This document shows, in pieces, positions 17,958 to 27,884 of a stretch of DNA of 64,000 bases. The stretch spans positions 1,612,001 to 1,676,000 of the forward strand of contig NZ_CP017258.1 of NCBI RefSeq assembly GCF_002022005.1, read 5' to 3'. The DNA comes from Campylobacter pinnipediorum subsp. caledonicus. GTDB lineage: Bacteria; Campylobacterota; Campylobacteria; Campylobacterales; Campylobacteraceae. The stretch's first letter is position 1; every line of letters begins with the position of its first letter. Position numbers and translations under genes: made by a program. The notes beneath the pieces were generated by a model that was given only the letters and a program-made list of their open reading frames with translations, had not been told where the DNA came from and searched no databases.

Positions 17958-19212
17958 AAAAGTTGTTTTTGGCACTGTTGCTTTTGCTTCTTTACTAAAT
18001 GCAGCTGGATATAAGGTGCCCGAACAAAGTTCAGATGCCGTATCGCTTCTATCAAGCAATATTGCTACTAGTTTTGGTGCAGATGCGGCATACTATAACC
18101 CTGCTAATATGATGTTTTTGCCAGAAAATAGGCACTATTTTGAGGCTAATTTGGCATGGTTTCATATAAATTCAGTGAAATTTAATTCAAATAATTCAAA
18201 AAGTTACAAATCTAATAAGTTTGATTCGCTTGCAAGCACTATGCATTCTGTCTCACCAGAATATTATGAAAATTTTCGTTTTGGTATGAGTTTGGCTGTC
18301 CCTGCTGGTGTTGGAATATCATGGGATGACCCGGATACTGCCTTTACAGCAAAAAGATTTAAACTAAAAGTTGTTGAATTAAATCCTAGTGTTGCTTATA
18401 GGGTTAGTGATAATTTTGCGGTTGCTACTGGTCTTAGAGTTGCTTATACAAAAGGAATGCTAGCAAATGAATTATATGGATTAGGCGATCGTGCTTTACA
18501 TGGTGATGGAGTGGATTTTGGATACAATCTCGCCCTGACATACAAACCAACACCTAATTGGTCTTTGGCTGCAACATATCGTTCTAAGATAGATTTAGAC
18601 ATAAAAGGTAATTCTAAAATAAACGTAAAAAAACTTGGTATAAACTATAATGGAAAAGTTGAAGTAAATATACCTCTTCCAGCTCAACTGGCATTAGCAA
18701 CATCTTATAAGATACAAGATACAACCTTGATGTTTTCATATGAAAGAACATATTGGTCTAAATTTACGGGGTATGATTTTGAATATCCTGGAAGAAACCC
18801 TATACAAAATAAATTAGCAGAAGGTTTTTTTCAATTAGCGTTTGACAATAAAGTTATAAGAGATTATAGAGATACAAATACATATCGTTTTGGCGTAGCT
18901 CATGATGCGACTGACAGATTAAGACTGATGGCTGGTTTTGTCTATGATCAAAAAGCAGCCAAGAACAAGCAGAGTGTAAGTCTTGAACTACCAGACACTA
19001 CTTCTTTGGCTTATTCTTTGGGTCTAAATTATAAAATCAATGATAATTTAGAGTTATCATTAGGCGGACTTTACCAAGATAGAAAGAAAAATGATTCGAG
19101 TATAAAAATGGCAAAGTTAGACAACGGTATGCCAATGCCTTTTAATCAGGATGGCGAAATATCAAAAGCTGCTATATGGATAATAAATAGCGGCATTAAA
19201 TATAAATTCTAG
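17947..19212 (+). CDS. FadL/OmpP1-family outer-membrane transporter
   Basis: This 421-residue outer-membrane beta-barrel is expected to take up long-chain fatty acids or other hydrophobic compounds. It has a signal peptide (cleavage near AAG, residue 20-21), the family N-terminal region ([19 protein letters not shown] with the NPA signature) and repeated amphipathic strands ending in aromatic IKYKF at the C-terminus. Two adjacent ATG codons (17947 and 17950) could serve as start after GAGG. The next gene encodes an acyl-CoA ligase, which fits a FadL-FadD uptake pair. Confidence 0.88.
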   Translation: MMFKKVVFGTVAFASLLNAAGYKVPEQSSDAVSLLSSNIATSFGADAAYYNPANMMFLPENRHYFEANLAWFHINSVKFNSNNSKSYKSNKFDSLASTMHSVSPEYYENFRFGMSLAVPAGVGISWDDPDTAFTAKRFKLKVVELNPSVAYRVSDNFAVATGLRVAYTKGMLANELYGLGDRALHGDGVDFGYNLALTYKPTPNWSLAATYRSKIDLDIKGNSKINVKKLGINYNGKVEVNIPLPAQLALATSYKIQDTTLMFSYERTYWSKFTGYDFEYPGRNPIQNKLAEGFFQLAFDNKVIRDYRDTNTYRFGVAHDATDRLRLMAGFVYDQKAAKNKQSVSLELPDTTSLAYSLGLNYKINDNLELSLGGLYQDRKKNDSSIKMAKLDNGMPMPFNQDGEISKAAIWIINSGIKYKF

Positions 19213-19221
19213 GTAACCTAC

Positions 19222-20838
19222 ATGATCTATAAATATCAAAATCTATATGAAAATTTAGAGGTAATAGTTAAAGCTAATCCAAAATCTGTTGCTATATTTG
19301 AAGACAATAAAAAAATAAGCTATAAAGAGCTTAAAAATAAGATAGATAAGGTAGGTGCTTATCTTGAAAATGCAGGTATTAGACATGGAGATAAGGTTGG
19401 AATTTTAATTACTAACTCGCAAGAGTTTATAATTAGCTATTATGCTATTACTGCTATCGGAGCAGTTGCGGTTCCATTAAATACATTTTTAAAATCAGAT
19501 GAAATAAAATATATCCTTAAAGATTGTGAAGCTAAAGCACTATTCTTATCCACCTCTTTTCAAAAAGAACTGCAAAAAGTAGATGATATGTCTATAAGTA
19601 ATTTTATATGGGCGGGTGGAGTTCCAAAAACATTTACAAAAACTGATCTTTTGTATACACAATCTTGCAATGAAGATACTGAAAGTTTGTATCTTGAAAA
19701 TGAAACTGATGAGACTATAAAGCATATTTGCTTTGAAGAGCTTTACACTTTTCCTAAAGAAATAGATTTTGTCAAAAAACCTATACTTGATGATTTGTGT
19801 CATATTATATACACATCAGGTACAACTGGAAAACCAAAAGGCGCTATGATCACATACAAAAATATTTTTTCAAACGTAGTTAAAACAAGCGAACGTTTTA
19901 AGGCATCTAAAAAAGATAGATTTGTTGTATTTTTACCTATGTTTCATAGTTTTACTTTAACATTAATGGTTATACTTCCTTTATGTTATGGTTCATCCAT
20001 CATCCTTGTAAAATCTGTTTTTCCATTTTCAAATGTTTTAAAACAAACATTATTAAAAAGAGCAACTATATTTTTAGGTGTTCCGGCAATTTATACGGCT
20101 ATAGGAAAGGCTAAAATTCCATGGTATTTTAAATGGTTTAACAATGTTCGTCTTTTTGTGTGTGGTGCCGCACCTTTAGCAAAACAAACTATTGATGATT
20201 TTAGTGCTAAATTTCCAAGAGCAAGTCTTGTGGAGGGCTATGGTCTTAGCGAATGCTCTCCTGTTGTTGCATCAAATTTATATGAAAAACAAAAACCACT
20301 TAGTGTTGGAATTCCGCTTGATGGCTATAAGGTTAAGATAGTTAATGATGAGATGGTAGAGATTCCAATTGGTCAAGTTGGTGAGATAATAGTAAAAGGT
20401 GATTGTGTTATGAAGGGCTATTATGGTATGGATAATAGTGATGTCATAATAAACGGATGGCTAAGAACTGGCGATCTTGGCAAGATTGATGAAGATGGTT
20501 TTATATATATAGTTGATAGGAAAAAAGACCTTATTATATCAAAGGGAATAAATATATACCCAAGAGAAATTGAAGAGGTTATTTATCAGCTTGAAGAGGT
20601 TGAGGCTGCTGCTGTTATAGGCGTTAGCGATGAACATGCTGATGAGGAAGTTGTTGCTTTTGTCCAGTTAAAAGAAGGTATGAATATTGACGAGAAATAT
20701 CTTAAAAAATATCTTAAAAAATATCTTGCTAATTTTAAAATTCCTAAAAATATTTATTTTTCAGAGGAACTTCCTAGAAATGCAACAGGAAAGGTTTTAA
20801 AACGAGTTTTAAAAGAGCAATTAAAGGATAAAATTTAG
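19222..20838 (+). CDS. Long-chain acyl-CoA synthetase-like AMP-binding enzyme
   Basis: A 538-residue ANL-superfamily ligase that activates a carboxylic acid with ATP and CoA. It has the AMP-binding loop YTSGTTGKPKGAM, the VEGYGLSE motif, WLRTGDLG, DRKKDLIISKG and the C-terminal lysine region NATGKVLKR. Length and motifs fit fatty acyl-CoA ligases. A Cys/Glu-rich stretch around residues 145-180 is unusual. It follows the FadL-like porin by 9 bases and its TAG overlaps the GTG start of the AAA ATPase gene. Substrate is inferred from the porin neighbour. Confidence 0.85.
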   Translation: MIYKYQNLYENLEVIVKANPKSVAIFEDNKKISYKELKNKIDKVGAYLENAGIRHGDKVGILITNSQEFIISYYAITAIGAVAVPLNTFLKSDEIKYILKDCEAKALFLSTSFQKELQKVDDMSISNFIWAGGVPKTFTKTDLLYTQSCNEDTESLYLENETDETIKHICFEELYTFPKEIDFVKKPILDDLCHIIYTSGTTGKPKGAMITYKNIFSNVVKTSERFKASKKDRFVVFLPMFHSFTLTLMVILPLCYGSSIILVKSVFPFSNVLKQTLLKRATIFLGVPAIYTAIGKAKIPWYFKWFNNVRLFVCGAAPLAKQTIDDFSAKFPRASLVEGYGLSECSPVVASNLYEKQKPLSVGIPLDGYKVKIVNDEMVEIPIGQVGEIIVKGDCVMKGYYGMDNSDVIINGWLRTGDLGKIDEDGFIYIVDRKKDLIISKGINIYPREIEEVIYQLEEVEAAAVIGVSDEHADEEVVAFVQLKEGMNIDEKYLKKYLKKYLANFKIPKNIYFSEELPRNATGKVLKRVLKEQLKDKI

Positions 20839-22556
20839 TGCAATATTTGATTGATTTTTTAAATTCCAATGAAAAAGATATTGGAATTTCAAAAATATTA
20901 AATACAAGTGAAGATCAAACAAAAATATTAAGACACTTGAGTAAAAGCTATGTTGATGGGGTTTTTTCATTGTCTGTTTTTGATATTTTAAGCTCTGTTT
21001 TTACAATAGAAAATTTTAACCACATTGAACATCTTAAAGACATAAAGTCTCTTATAGAAAATGGTTGGATTGTTCAAAATTTTGGTGTTTTCAGAACAGA
21101 ACAAAAGATGAGCCAATCTTTACTACCTCTTTTAAATTGCGAAGTTTCTCTATCTTTAAACTTTTTAAAAATACTAGAAGATGGCGATTTGAATCTTGAG
21201 TTACCAAATGCTGTGGCTTATGATGAAAATTTACAATACCTAAAAGATCAATTTCTAAGAATTGAATTATATGAAAAAAAATCACTGCTATCGGCAAAAA
21301 GTGAAGTAAGGTTAAAGATAAATAATCAGATATCAAAACTAGAAGATTATATAAAACAAAGAATTGAATTAAGCAAAATAGATATCGTTACAGAACAAAT
21401 TTTTAAAGACAATACTTTAAATGAAAAAGAAGAACTTGTTTTTCTAACTCTTTTAAGGCAAGAGTATAGCAATGATTTTGAAAATCAAAGAGAAGTAGAC
21501 AATCTAATATCATTAGTTAGCGAAGATGAGTTTGAATGCGTAAAAAATCGATCACTTTTAGATGATAACTCAAAATTGCTCGATAGTGGACTTATTGAAT
21601 ACGATGAAATTTTAAACTCATATTCTACTATAAGCAAGAATTTTTTTATAAATGAAGATGTGCTTCAAAGTATTATGCACCCCAAAAACTCAAAAAAAGA
21701 GAAAAAAATAAAAGTTGATAGCATAATCAAAGATTATCAGATATTTGAGCTTATAGAACCAACAACAAATATAAACGATGTGGTTTTAAACGAAAAGACA
21801 AAAGAGCTTTTGGATACAATACTAAAACAAGTTGATAAAAAGGTTCTTAATAGATTAAATAGCTGGGGTATAAAAAATAGAAAAAGCATAGATGCAAAAA
21901 TCATTTTTTATGGTGAAGCTGGGACTGGTAAGACAATGAGTGCTGTTAGTCTTGCTAAGAGTCTTAAAAAGCAGGTACTTAGCTTTGATTGTTCTAAAAT
22001 TTTAAGCAAATATGTTGGCGAGAGTGAACAAAATGTAAGAAAGATCTTTGATTCATATAATGAAATTTGTAAAAAAACAAAAACAGAGCCAGTACTACTT
22101 TTAAACGAAGCTGATCAGTTTTTAAGCACTAGAATAGAAAGTTCTAGTGGTGCTGAAAAAATGCATAATCAAATGCAAAATATATTTTTAGAGCAAATTG
22201 AAAGATTTAATGGCGTGCTTATAGCGACAACAAATTTTTTACAAACTCTTGATAGTGCTTTTTCTAGAAGATTTGATTATAAGATTGAGTTTAAAAAGCC
22301 TGATTTTGATTCTAGGCTTGCTATATGGCGTAAGGTTTTACCACAAAATGCTGACTTTGAAGATAATTTTGATATAAAAAACCTTGCTAAATACAATTTA
22401 AGCGGTGCTCAAATAGTTCTTATTATGAAAAATACAGCATTGAAAGTAGCAGTAAAAGATGAGCCAATATTTTTATTTGATGATTTTAAAAGCACAATAG
22501 AAAGAGAGTTAAACTCTGCTTTTGGTGAAGATAAAAAAGTTGGATTTGGTTCTTAA
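20838..22556 (+). CDS. AAA-family ATPase
   Basis: A 572-residue cytoplasmic ATPase with a helical N-terminal part (1-330) of unknown fold and a C-terminal AAA module (about 345-550). Walker A is FYGEAGTGKT near 354-363. Walker B reads VLLLNEAD near 421, with Asn where many AAA proteins have Asp; I recall this variant in a bacterial AAA subgroup. Sensor 1 is IATTN, and the arginine-finger region is FSRRFDYKIEF. The start is GTG overlapping the ligase stop. Partner and role are unknown. Confidence 0.83.
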   Translation: MQYLIDFLNSNEKDIGISKILNTSEDQTKILRHLSKSYVDGVFSLSVFDILSSVFTIENFNHIEHLKDIKSLIENGWIVQNFGVFRTEQKMSQSLLPLLNCEVSLSLNFLKILEDGDLNLELPNAVAYDENLQYLKDQFLRIELYEKKSLLSAKSEVRLKINNQISKLEDYIKQRIELSKIDIVTEQIFKDNTLNEKEELVFLTLLRQEYSNDFENQREVDNLISLVSEDEFECVKNRSLLDDNSKLLDSGLIEYDEILNSYSTISKNFFINEDVLQSIMHPKNSKKEKKIKVDSIIKDYQIFELIEPTTNINDVVLNEKTKELLDTILKQVDKKVLNRLNSWGIKNRKSIDAKIIFYGEAGTGKTMSAVSLAKSLKKQVLSFDCSKILSKYVGESEQNVRKIFDSYNEICKKTKTEPVLLLNEADQFLSTRIESSSGAEKMHNQMQNIFLEQIERFNGVLIATTNFLQTLDSAFSRRFDYKIEFKKPDFDSRLAIWRKVLPQNADFEDNFDIKNLAKYNLSGAQIVLIMKNTALKVAVKDEPIFLFDDFKSTIERELNSAFGEDKKVGFGS

Positions 22557-22667
22557 GTATTAACTCATAAAATTAAACAGGTAGCTAATATTTAAAATAA
22601 AGTATAACAAGATATCTTTTTATGCTTTTATCAAAATACATTTTAATATAAATTCAAATTTTTTTTG

Positions 22668-22673
22668 TATAAT
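22668..22673 (+). promoter_or_regulatory. Putative extended -10 element for the secG operon
   Basis: TATAAT preceded by TTTTTTTG 33 bases before the secG GTG start, in the 149-base gap after the AAA ATPase gene. Confidence 0.5.
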
Positions 22674-22705
22674 ATCTAAAAATATAGTTTAAAAAGGAAA
22701 ATTAA

Positions 22706-23032
22706 GTGAGTTCTTTATTTTTAATTTTACAATTTGTATTAGCTGTAATTATAACAATAGCAGTTTTACTACAAAAAAGCTCTTCAATAGGCTTAGGTGC
22801 ATACAGCGGTAGCAATGAAAGTTTGTTTGGGGCAAAAGGTCCTGCTGGATTTTTAGCGAAATTTACATTTATAGCTGCGGTTTTGTTTATACTAAACACA
22901 TTAACTCTTGGATATTCTTACAACAAAGAGATGAAAAAATCTTTATTTGACAATATAGATACAAAAACATTAAATATCCCTAAAGCAGCTGAACAAAAAG
23001 AAACTTCTGCACCAGCAGCGCCTGAAAAATAA
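22706..23032 (+). CDS. secG: Protein-export membrane protein SecG
   Basis: A 108-residue subunit of the SecYEG translocon with two membrane helices (about 3-25 and 50-72) and the conserved cytoplasmic loop LLQKSSSIGLGAYSGS. An Ala/Pro/Glu-rich tail follows. The start is GTG after AAGGA. It leads the conserved order secG-frr-pyrE-RDD (Cj0235c-Cj0232c as recalled). Confidence 0.93.
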   Translation: MSSLFLILQFVLAVIITIAVLLQKSSSIGLGAYSGSNESLFGAKGPAGFLAKFTFIAAVLFILNTLTLGYSYNKEMKKSLFDNIDTKTLNIPKAAEQKETSAPAAPEK

Positions 23033-23046
23033 AAAAGGAATAAACT

Positions 23047-23604
23047 ATGATAAATGATATTTATAAAAATCAAAAGGAAAATAACGACAAAGCATTAGTT
23101 GCTTTAAAAAGAGATTTTACGACATTAAGAACTGGAAAAGTTAATATAAATATATTAGATCATGTTTATGTTGATTATTATGGAACACCAACAGCATTAA
23201 ATCAAGTTGCTACGGTTATAGCGACAGATGCATCTACGATAACTATCACTCCTTGGGAAAAAACAATGATTAAAGAAATATCTACAGCTATCCAAGCTGC
23301 AAATATTGGTGTAAACCCAAATAGTGATGGTGATAGTGTTAAATTATTTTTCCCGCCTATGACTATGGAACAAAGAAAAGAGAATGCAAAACAAGCTAAA
23401 GCAATGGGAGAAAAAGCAAAAGTAAGCATCAGAAATGTAAGAAAAGATGCAAACGATGAAGTTAAAAAACTTGAAAAAGAAAAAGCAGTAAGCGAAGATG
23501 AGATAAAAAAAGCTCAAGATGAAATTCAAAAAATTACTGATGATTATAACTCCAAAATTGATGCTATAGTCAAAGAAAAAGAAGCAGAACTTTTAAAGGT
23601 ATAA
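23047..23604 (+). CDS. frr: Ribosome recycling factor
   Basis: A 185-residue factor that splits post-termination ribosomes together with EF-G. It has the family patterns [37 protein letters not shown] and the helical [18 protein letters not shown]. Full length for the family (185). It lies 14 bases after secG with a clear AAAGGAA. Confidence 0.96.
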   Translation: MINDIYKNQKENNDKALVALKRDFTTLRTGKVNINILDHVYVDYYGTPTALNQVATVIATDASTITITPWEKTMIKEISTAIQAANIGVNPNSDGDSVKLFFPPMTMEQRKENAKQAKAMGEKAKVSIRNVRKDANDEVKKLEKEKAVSEDEIKKAQDEIQKITDDYNSKIDAIVKEKEAELLKV

Positions 23605-23609
23605 TAACT

Positions 23610-24221
23610 GTGAATATAGAAAAAATTTACAAAGAGTGCGGGGCATATTTACAGGGTCATTTCTTGCTTAGTAGTGGAAAGCACTCTGAGTTTTATCTGC
23701 AAAGTGCAAAAGTTCTTGAAAATCCATCTTTAGCTGGAAGCTTAGCGGATGAATTGGCTAGCATTATAAATAATTCAGGTGTTGAATTTGATAGTGTTTG
23801 TTCGCCAGCACTTGGTGGTTTGCTTGCCGGATATGAACTAGCAAGAGCTAGCAAGAAAAGGTTTATTTTTACCGAAAGAGTAGAAGGTAAAATGTCTTTA
23901 AGGCGTGGATTTGAAGTTTTAAATGGAGAAAAATTTATAATTTGCGAAGACATTATTACGACTGGTGGTTCTGCCTTAGAAAGTGCAAAAATTATTGAAG
24001 AACTTGGCGGAGTTGTTGTTGGTTTTGCAGCTTTAGCAAATAGAGGATTTTGTAAATTAACAAATTTAGATACGAAGTCAAAACCGGAATGCAAACTACC
24101 ATTTAATAAGCCACTATTTGCACTTGGTAATTTTGAGTTTGAAATTTACGATGAAGAAAATTGTCCCCTTTGTAAAAATGGCACAAAAGCCATAAAGCCT
24201 GGAAGTAGAGGTAACAACTAA
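23610..24221 (+). CDS. pyrE: Orotate phosphoribosyltransferase
   Basis: A 203-residue enzyme of pyrimidine synthesis that joins orotate and PRPP to give OMP. It has the PRPP-binding motif [19 protein letters not shown], the [10 protein letters not shown] start region, and [15 protein letters not shown]. The start is GTG. It is the third gene of the secG operon. Confidence 0.94.
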   Translation: MNIEKIYKECGAYLQGHFLLSSGKHSEFYLQSAKVLENPSLAGSLADELASIINNSGVEFDSVCSPALGGLLAGYELARASKKRFIFTERVEGKMSLRRGFEVLNGEKFIICEDIITTGGSALESAKIIEELGGVVVGFAALANRGFCKLTNLDTKSKPECKLPFNKPLFALGNFEFEIYDEENCPLCKNGTKAIKPGSRGNN

Positions 24222-24222
24222 T

Positions 24223-24654
24223 TTGGCACAAAAAGCCAAAGCAAAAATTGCTCCTATTAGCCTAAGAATCAAAGCTTTCATTGTTGATACGTTTATGATT
24301 CTTATGCCTATTTTATATATCACAACATACATAATACTAGATGGAAAAGAAGACTTTCAAAACTCTCAAATAGCAATCTTTGCTTGCAATGCAATGTTTT
24401 GTATTGTACTATCTATATTTTTTGCAAAATTAGCACAAACACCTGGTTATAAGTCACAACAAATATATCTAATAAGTTTAAAAAGTGGGAAAAAGATAAC
24501 ATTTTTTCAAGCAGTTTTTAGATACATATGTTTTGTATTTGCTGGATGTAGCATAGTTGGTTTATTGCTTTGTTTTTTTAGAAAAGATAGATTAAATTTG
24601 CATGACTTGATGACAAAAACAGCGGCAGTATTACCAAATAGCAAAGCAAAATAA
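24223..24654 (+). CDS. RDD-family membrane protein
   Basis: A 143-residue inner-membrane protein with three hydrophobic segments. The RDD-type pattern is seen as RIKAFIVDTFMI near residue 15, TPGYKSQQIYLIS in the middle and DRLNLHDLMTKT at the end. The start is TTG one base after the pyrE stop, so translation is coupled. Family function is not settled (some members relate to Na+/H+ exchange). Confidence 0.83.
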   Translation: MAQKAKAKIAPISLRIKAFIVDTFMILMPILYITTYIILDGKEDFQNSQIAIFACNAMFCIVLSIFFAKLAQTPGYKSQQIYLISLKSGKKITFFQAVFRYICFVFAGCSIVGLLLCFFRKDRLNLHDLMTKTAAVLPNSKAK

Positions 24655-24717
24655 ATTTAATATTTTAAAGTTTATTTAGGTAAAATTAAAATCATTTTAA
24701 TAAAAAGAGGAGAGAAA

Positions 24718-25203
24718 ATGACAAAATTTCAAGGAAACCCAGTAAAATTATTCGGAACACAAATTAAAGTAGGTGACAAAGCACCAGCAGTAGAAGTAGT
24801 AGGAAAAGATCTTAACGCTATTAAAATCGGCGAGGCTGGCAAAACTCAAGTAGTTGTAGTAGTGCCTTCGCTAGATACTCCTGTATGTGCTTCAGAAGCT
24901 CGCAAATTTAATGAAAAAGCTGCAAGCAAGACTGGTGTAGAGGTTGTTGTTGTAAGCATGGACTTACCGTTTGCTATGGGTCGTTTCTGCACCACAGAAG
25001 GCATAGAAAATGTACAAGTAGGTAGTGACTTTAGAGGTGCTGAGTTTGGTAAAGCCTATGGTGTTCTTATTGAAGATTCTGTTCTTAAAGGTTTGCTTGC
25101 TCGTGCTATTTTTGTTCTTAAGGATGGTAAAGTAGCATATACCCAAATAGTTCCTGAAGTAACAGAAGAACCTGATTACGAAGCAGTTTTCGCTGCTCTA
25201 TAA
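24718..25203 (+). CDS. tpx: Thiol peroxidase (atypical 2-Cys peroxiredoxin)
   Basis: A 161-residue periplasmic or cytoplasmic peroxidase that reduces hydrogen and alkyl peroxides using thioredoxin. The peroxidatic Cys is in SLDTPVCASEARKFNE and the resolving Cys in RFCTTEGI, the spacing of Tpx. AGGAGAG precedes the ATG. Codon use is cleaner than its neighbours, as expected for a highly expressed gene. Confidence 0.94.
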   Translation: MTKFQGNPVKLFGTQIKVGDKAPAVEVVGKDLNAIKIGEAGKTQVVVVVPSLDTPVCASEARKFNEKAASKTGVEVVVVSMDLPFAMGRFCTTEGIENVQVGSDFRGAEFGKAYGVLIEDSVLKGLLARAIFVLKDGKVAYTQIVPEVTEEPDYEAVFAAL

Positions 25204-25212
25204 TTTACCACG

Positions 25213-25238
25213 ATACGACCGAACAAAATCGGTCGTAT
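25213..25238 (+). terminator. Hairpin after tpx
   Basis: A perfect 10-bp stem (ATACGACCGA / TCGGTCGTAT) with loop ACAAAA lies 10 bases after the tpx stop. It has no clean T-tract, so the call rests on stem strength and position. Confidence 0.65.
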
Positions 25239-25688
25239 TCTACACACAACATCTTATAAATTAAAAAATCTTTATTGAATTTATATTTTACTACTCTAGC
25301 ATTAAGATTTAAAACATTAAAACTATATGATTTTTTATCCAAAAAGCTTCAAATTTGTTTAACACTTATTTTAATGAGCTTGAGGTGATTATGTATCAGA
25401 GTAGAGCTTTCTAGTTTGGCTTGCGTTAGTTTTTTACTTTTAGGCCAAGTTTATAAATGTTTTACTAAGCTAATTTATGAAACAAATTTCCATATCTTTC
25501 AAAGCTTGTCTTACATTGTTTTAGAACTTCAGTATTTGATTATATAATTACTTATTACAGCCTACAAAACTATATACAAAGAAAAATATATCAAAGAATT
25601 TATATTAGTTACTAGCTTGGATTTGGTTATTAGGAAACTTTACTTATAAAAAATATAATCTATATTTCAAAAAATCTCAAATAGTATT
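25239..25688. other. Gene-free stretch, possibly a decayed gene
   Basis: About 450 bases between tpx and aroE with no intact gene. The plus strand reads as short open pieces split by stops (for example KFPYLSKLVLHCF and DYIITYYSLQNYIQRKIYQ near 25490-25600), which could be an old coding sequence, but I cannot name one. Confidence 0.35.
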
Positions 25689-26480
25689 TTATAATTTAAG
25701 ATTTAAAACTTCTCTCATTGATTTTTCTATTTTTTCTTCATCAAAAGCATTATCGAAGAACAAATTAAAAGCTAATACAGCTTGAAACAATAGCATATCC
25801 TTGCCATCTTTATATGTAAGATTGTATTTGTCTGCGAGTTTTAAAAAAGGTGTTTTTTTACCATATATGACATCAAATGCAAATTGACTATCACATAAAA
25901 CTTGTTCTAACAATTCTATAGGTGTACATAAACTATCATCTTTTAAACCAGCAGATGTTGTATTTACAACTATATCAAATTGCTCTGATTTAAAATCTGT
26001 CCAATCATAACATCTAAAATTTATAAAATCAGAAAATCTATGCTTACTCCTATTTAAAATACAAACTTCTATATCATTTTTATTAAGTATATAAGATATG
26101 GCTTTTGCTGTCCCACCAGCACCTATTACTAATGCTTTTTTTATGCCTTTAAAATCTTTTATCGACTTTAAAAAACCATCAGCATCTGTATTGTATGCAT
26201 ATATTTTTTGATTTTTTAAAACAAGTGTATTTGCGGAACCTATTGCTTTTGCTGTATCGCAAACTTTATCGCTTAAATTTAGAGCAAACTCTTTATATGG
26301 AACTGTAACATTTGCACCAGATAAAGAGAGTGCTTTAAATTTAGAAATAATATCGCTACCGTTAGATAATTCAAACCTAGAGTATGAACACTCTAATCCT
26401 AAATCCAACATCGCCTTATTGTGCAAAATAGGCGATATGGAGTGTGTTATTGGATTACCAATAACAGCAAATAATTTCAT
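25689..26480 (-). CDS. aroE: Shikimate dehydrogenase (NADP+)
   Basis: A 263-residue enzyme of the shikimate pathway reducing 3-dehydroshikimate. The substrate site VIGNPITHSISPILHN at the N-terminus includes the Ser pair; GANVTVPYKE has the catalytic Lys; the NADP loop is VIGAGGTAKA and NRS follows. Last gene of the gatC-to-aroE operon, one base after the SPOR-domain gene. Confidence 0.95.
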   Translation of the reverse strand: MKLFAVIGNPITHSISPILHNKAMLDLGLECSYSRFELSNGSDIISKFKALSLSGANVTVPYKEFALNLSDKVCDTAKAIGSANTLVLKNQKIYAYNTDADGFLKSIKDFKGIKKALVIGAGGTAKAISYILNKNDIEVCILNRSKHRFSDFINFRCYDWTDFKSEQFDIVVNTTSAGLKDDSLCTPIELLEQVLCDSQFAFDVIYGKKTPFLKLADKYNLTYKDGKDMLLFQAVLAFNLFFDNAFDEEKIEKSMREVLNLKL

Positions 26481-26481
26481 T

Positions 26482-27330
26482 TTATTTTACTCTATAAACA
26501 AATGCGCCTTTATTTATAGTTTTTCTAATTTTTTCTAACTCAGTTTTTAGTTTAGAACTATCAAAAGGACCTATTAACACTTTTGTAGTACTTCCAACTC
26601 TTAGAGTCTTATATTCATATCCCTTAATTAAGATATTATTTAATTCTTTTTTATCTGGCTCTACTTTTGAAGTTGCTGAAACCTGAATATAGGCACCTGC
26701 CGTTATTTTGCTTTCTTTGGAAACATTATTTTGAGCCTTTTTTACATCTTTTGTCTCTTTATTTAAAGAAGCTCTAGTTTCTTTTATGACTTTTTCTACA
26801 ACAGGTTTTTTAGCAGTAGATTGTTTATTTGTTTTTTTATCTTTTACTTCTTTTTTTGCTATTTCTTTCTCTGGTTGTTTTACTGTTTCAGGTAATTGTT
26901 CTTGAACTTCTTTTATTACTTTGTTAGTTTCTTGTTCTTTAGTTGCTTCTTTTGGTGCTACTTCTTGCTTAACATTTTCTTTTTCTTTCAATCTTTTTAC
27001 CATATCTTCAAAATCATCTTGCGATTTATTTTCTGGCAATATTGGCACTTGTTCAAATAATTGCTCATTGTTACCCGAGTTATTTACAGAAGAAATTAAA
27101 TTTTGTTCAGGTTTTTCATCAGGAATAGGAGGCAAAGCTAATCTAGAATCCAGCTCATTATCAGAAGAAACATTATTATCATTGGAATTTATAATTTTCA
27201 TTGTAGCTATAACTATTAAAAAAAGTATACTCAAAGCAGCAACTAATATTAAAACTTTTTTAAGCTTTAAATTCTTGGTATCATCCTCATTATCTAAAAG
27301 TATATCTTTTAATTCGTCACTATTTTGCAT
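26482..27330 (-). CDS. Membrane-anchored SPOR-domain protein
   Basis: A 282-residue protein with a cytoplasmic N-terminus, one membrane helix (about 25-45), a long Lys/Glu/Pro-rich linker (50-210) and a C-terminal SPOR domain (about 212-280: AYIQVSATSKVEPDKKELN ... KVLIGPF). SPOR domains bind denuded septal peptidoglycan, so a role in division is likely. I recall Cj0404 in the same position between the DUF1882 gene and aroE. Confidence 0.82.
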   Translation of the reverse strand: MQNSDELKDILLDNEDDTKNLKLKKVLILVAALSILFLIVIATMKIINSNDNNVSSDNELDSRLALPPIPDEKPEQNLISSVNNSGNNEQLFEQVPILPENKSQDDFEDMVKRLKEKENVKQEVAPKEATKEQETNKVIKEVQEQLPETVKQPEKEIAKKEVKDKKTNKQSTAKKPVVEKVIKETRASLNKETKDVKKAQNNVSKESKITAGAYIQVSATSKVEPDKKELNNILIKGYEYKTLRVGSTTKVLIGPFDSSKLKTELEKIRKTINKGAFVYRVK

Positions 27331-27341
27331 AATATTCCTTT

Positions 27342-27884
27342 TTACATATGTTTTGACCAGCTAGCCCCGCGCTCTTTTTGATACAGCTTATAAGGCAATG
27401 CTAATATATTAAATTCTTTTGGTAGTTCCATTGTTGGAAACATTCTCCATTCTCTAGCCAATCGCTGTGATAACTTCATACTTAACATATTTGCAAGTTG
27501 GCAAGCTTCATTAAATGTAGTATGTCCTTTATGAACATAAAGATGTAAATGACCTTCGGTCTTGCTTTCATAAGCAGTGAAGTTTATAAAACCCTCTTCT
27601 CTAAGCAAAAGTTGGGCTCTATGCCAAAAACGTTCGGGTGTTCTACCGTTATAATCAAATACTATATTTTCAACTTTATCAAAGTTATTGATAAGTGAAT
27701 GAGCTGCTATTATATTTTTATCATCATGATCTTTGATGACTTTATAGTTTAGCATCTCATCGACTTTTTCAAATTTATCAAAAAAAGTCTTACCCTTATA
27801 CTCAATTTTATTTACTATATTATCTCTTTTTATATAATAATGATTGGTAATCATTTTTATAAGAGTTATGTCTATATTTTGCAT
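27342..27884 (-). CDS. DUF1882-type conserved protein
   Basis: A 180-residue soluble protein typical of epsilonproteobacteria and always near glyA (Cj0403 as recalled). Motifs visible are RTPERFWHRAQLLLREEGF, HLHLYVHKGHTTFNEACQLA and REWRMFPTMELP, suggesting a compact alpha/beta fold. The ATG at 27884 overlaps the glyA TGA; a TTG one codon upstream is less likely. Function is unknown. Confidence 0.72.
   Translation of the reverse strand: MQNIDITLIKMITNHYYIKRDNIVNKIEYKGKTFFDKFEKVDEMLNYKVIKDHDDKNIIAAHSLINNFDKVENIVFDYNGRTPERFWHRAQLLLREEGFINFTAYESKTEGHLHLYVHKGHTTFNEACQLANMLSMKLSQRLAREWRMFPTMELPKEFNILALPYKLYQKERGASWSKHM

Noticed and set aside
23693-24094. Minus-strand open frame of 133 codons inside pyrE
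   Set aside because: It is opposite a clear PyrE protein; a shadow of its codon use.
26921-27364. Plus-strand open frame of 147 codons opposite the SPOR-domain gene
   Set aside because: Its Ser/Phe/Leu-rich translation mirrors the Lys/Glu-rich linker on the real strand.
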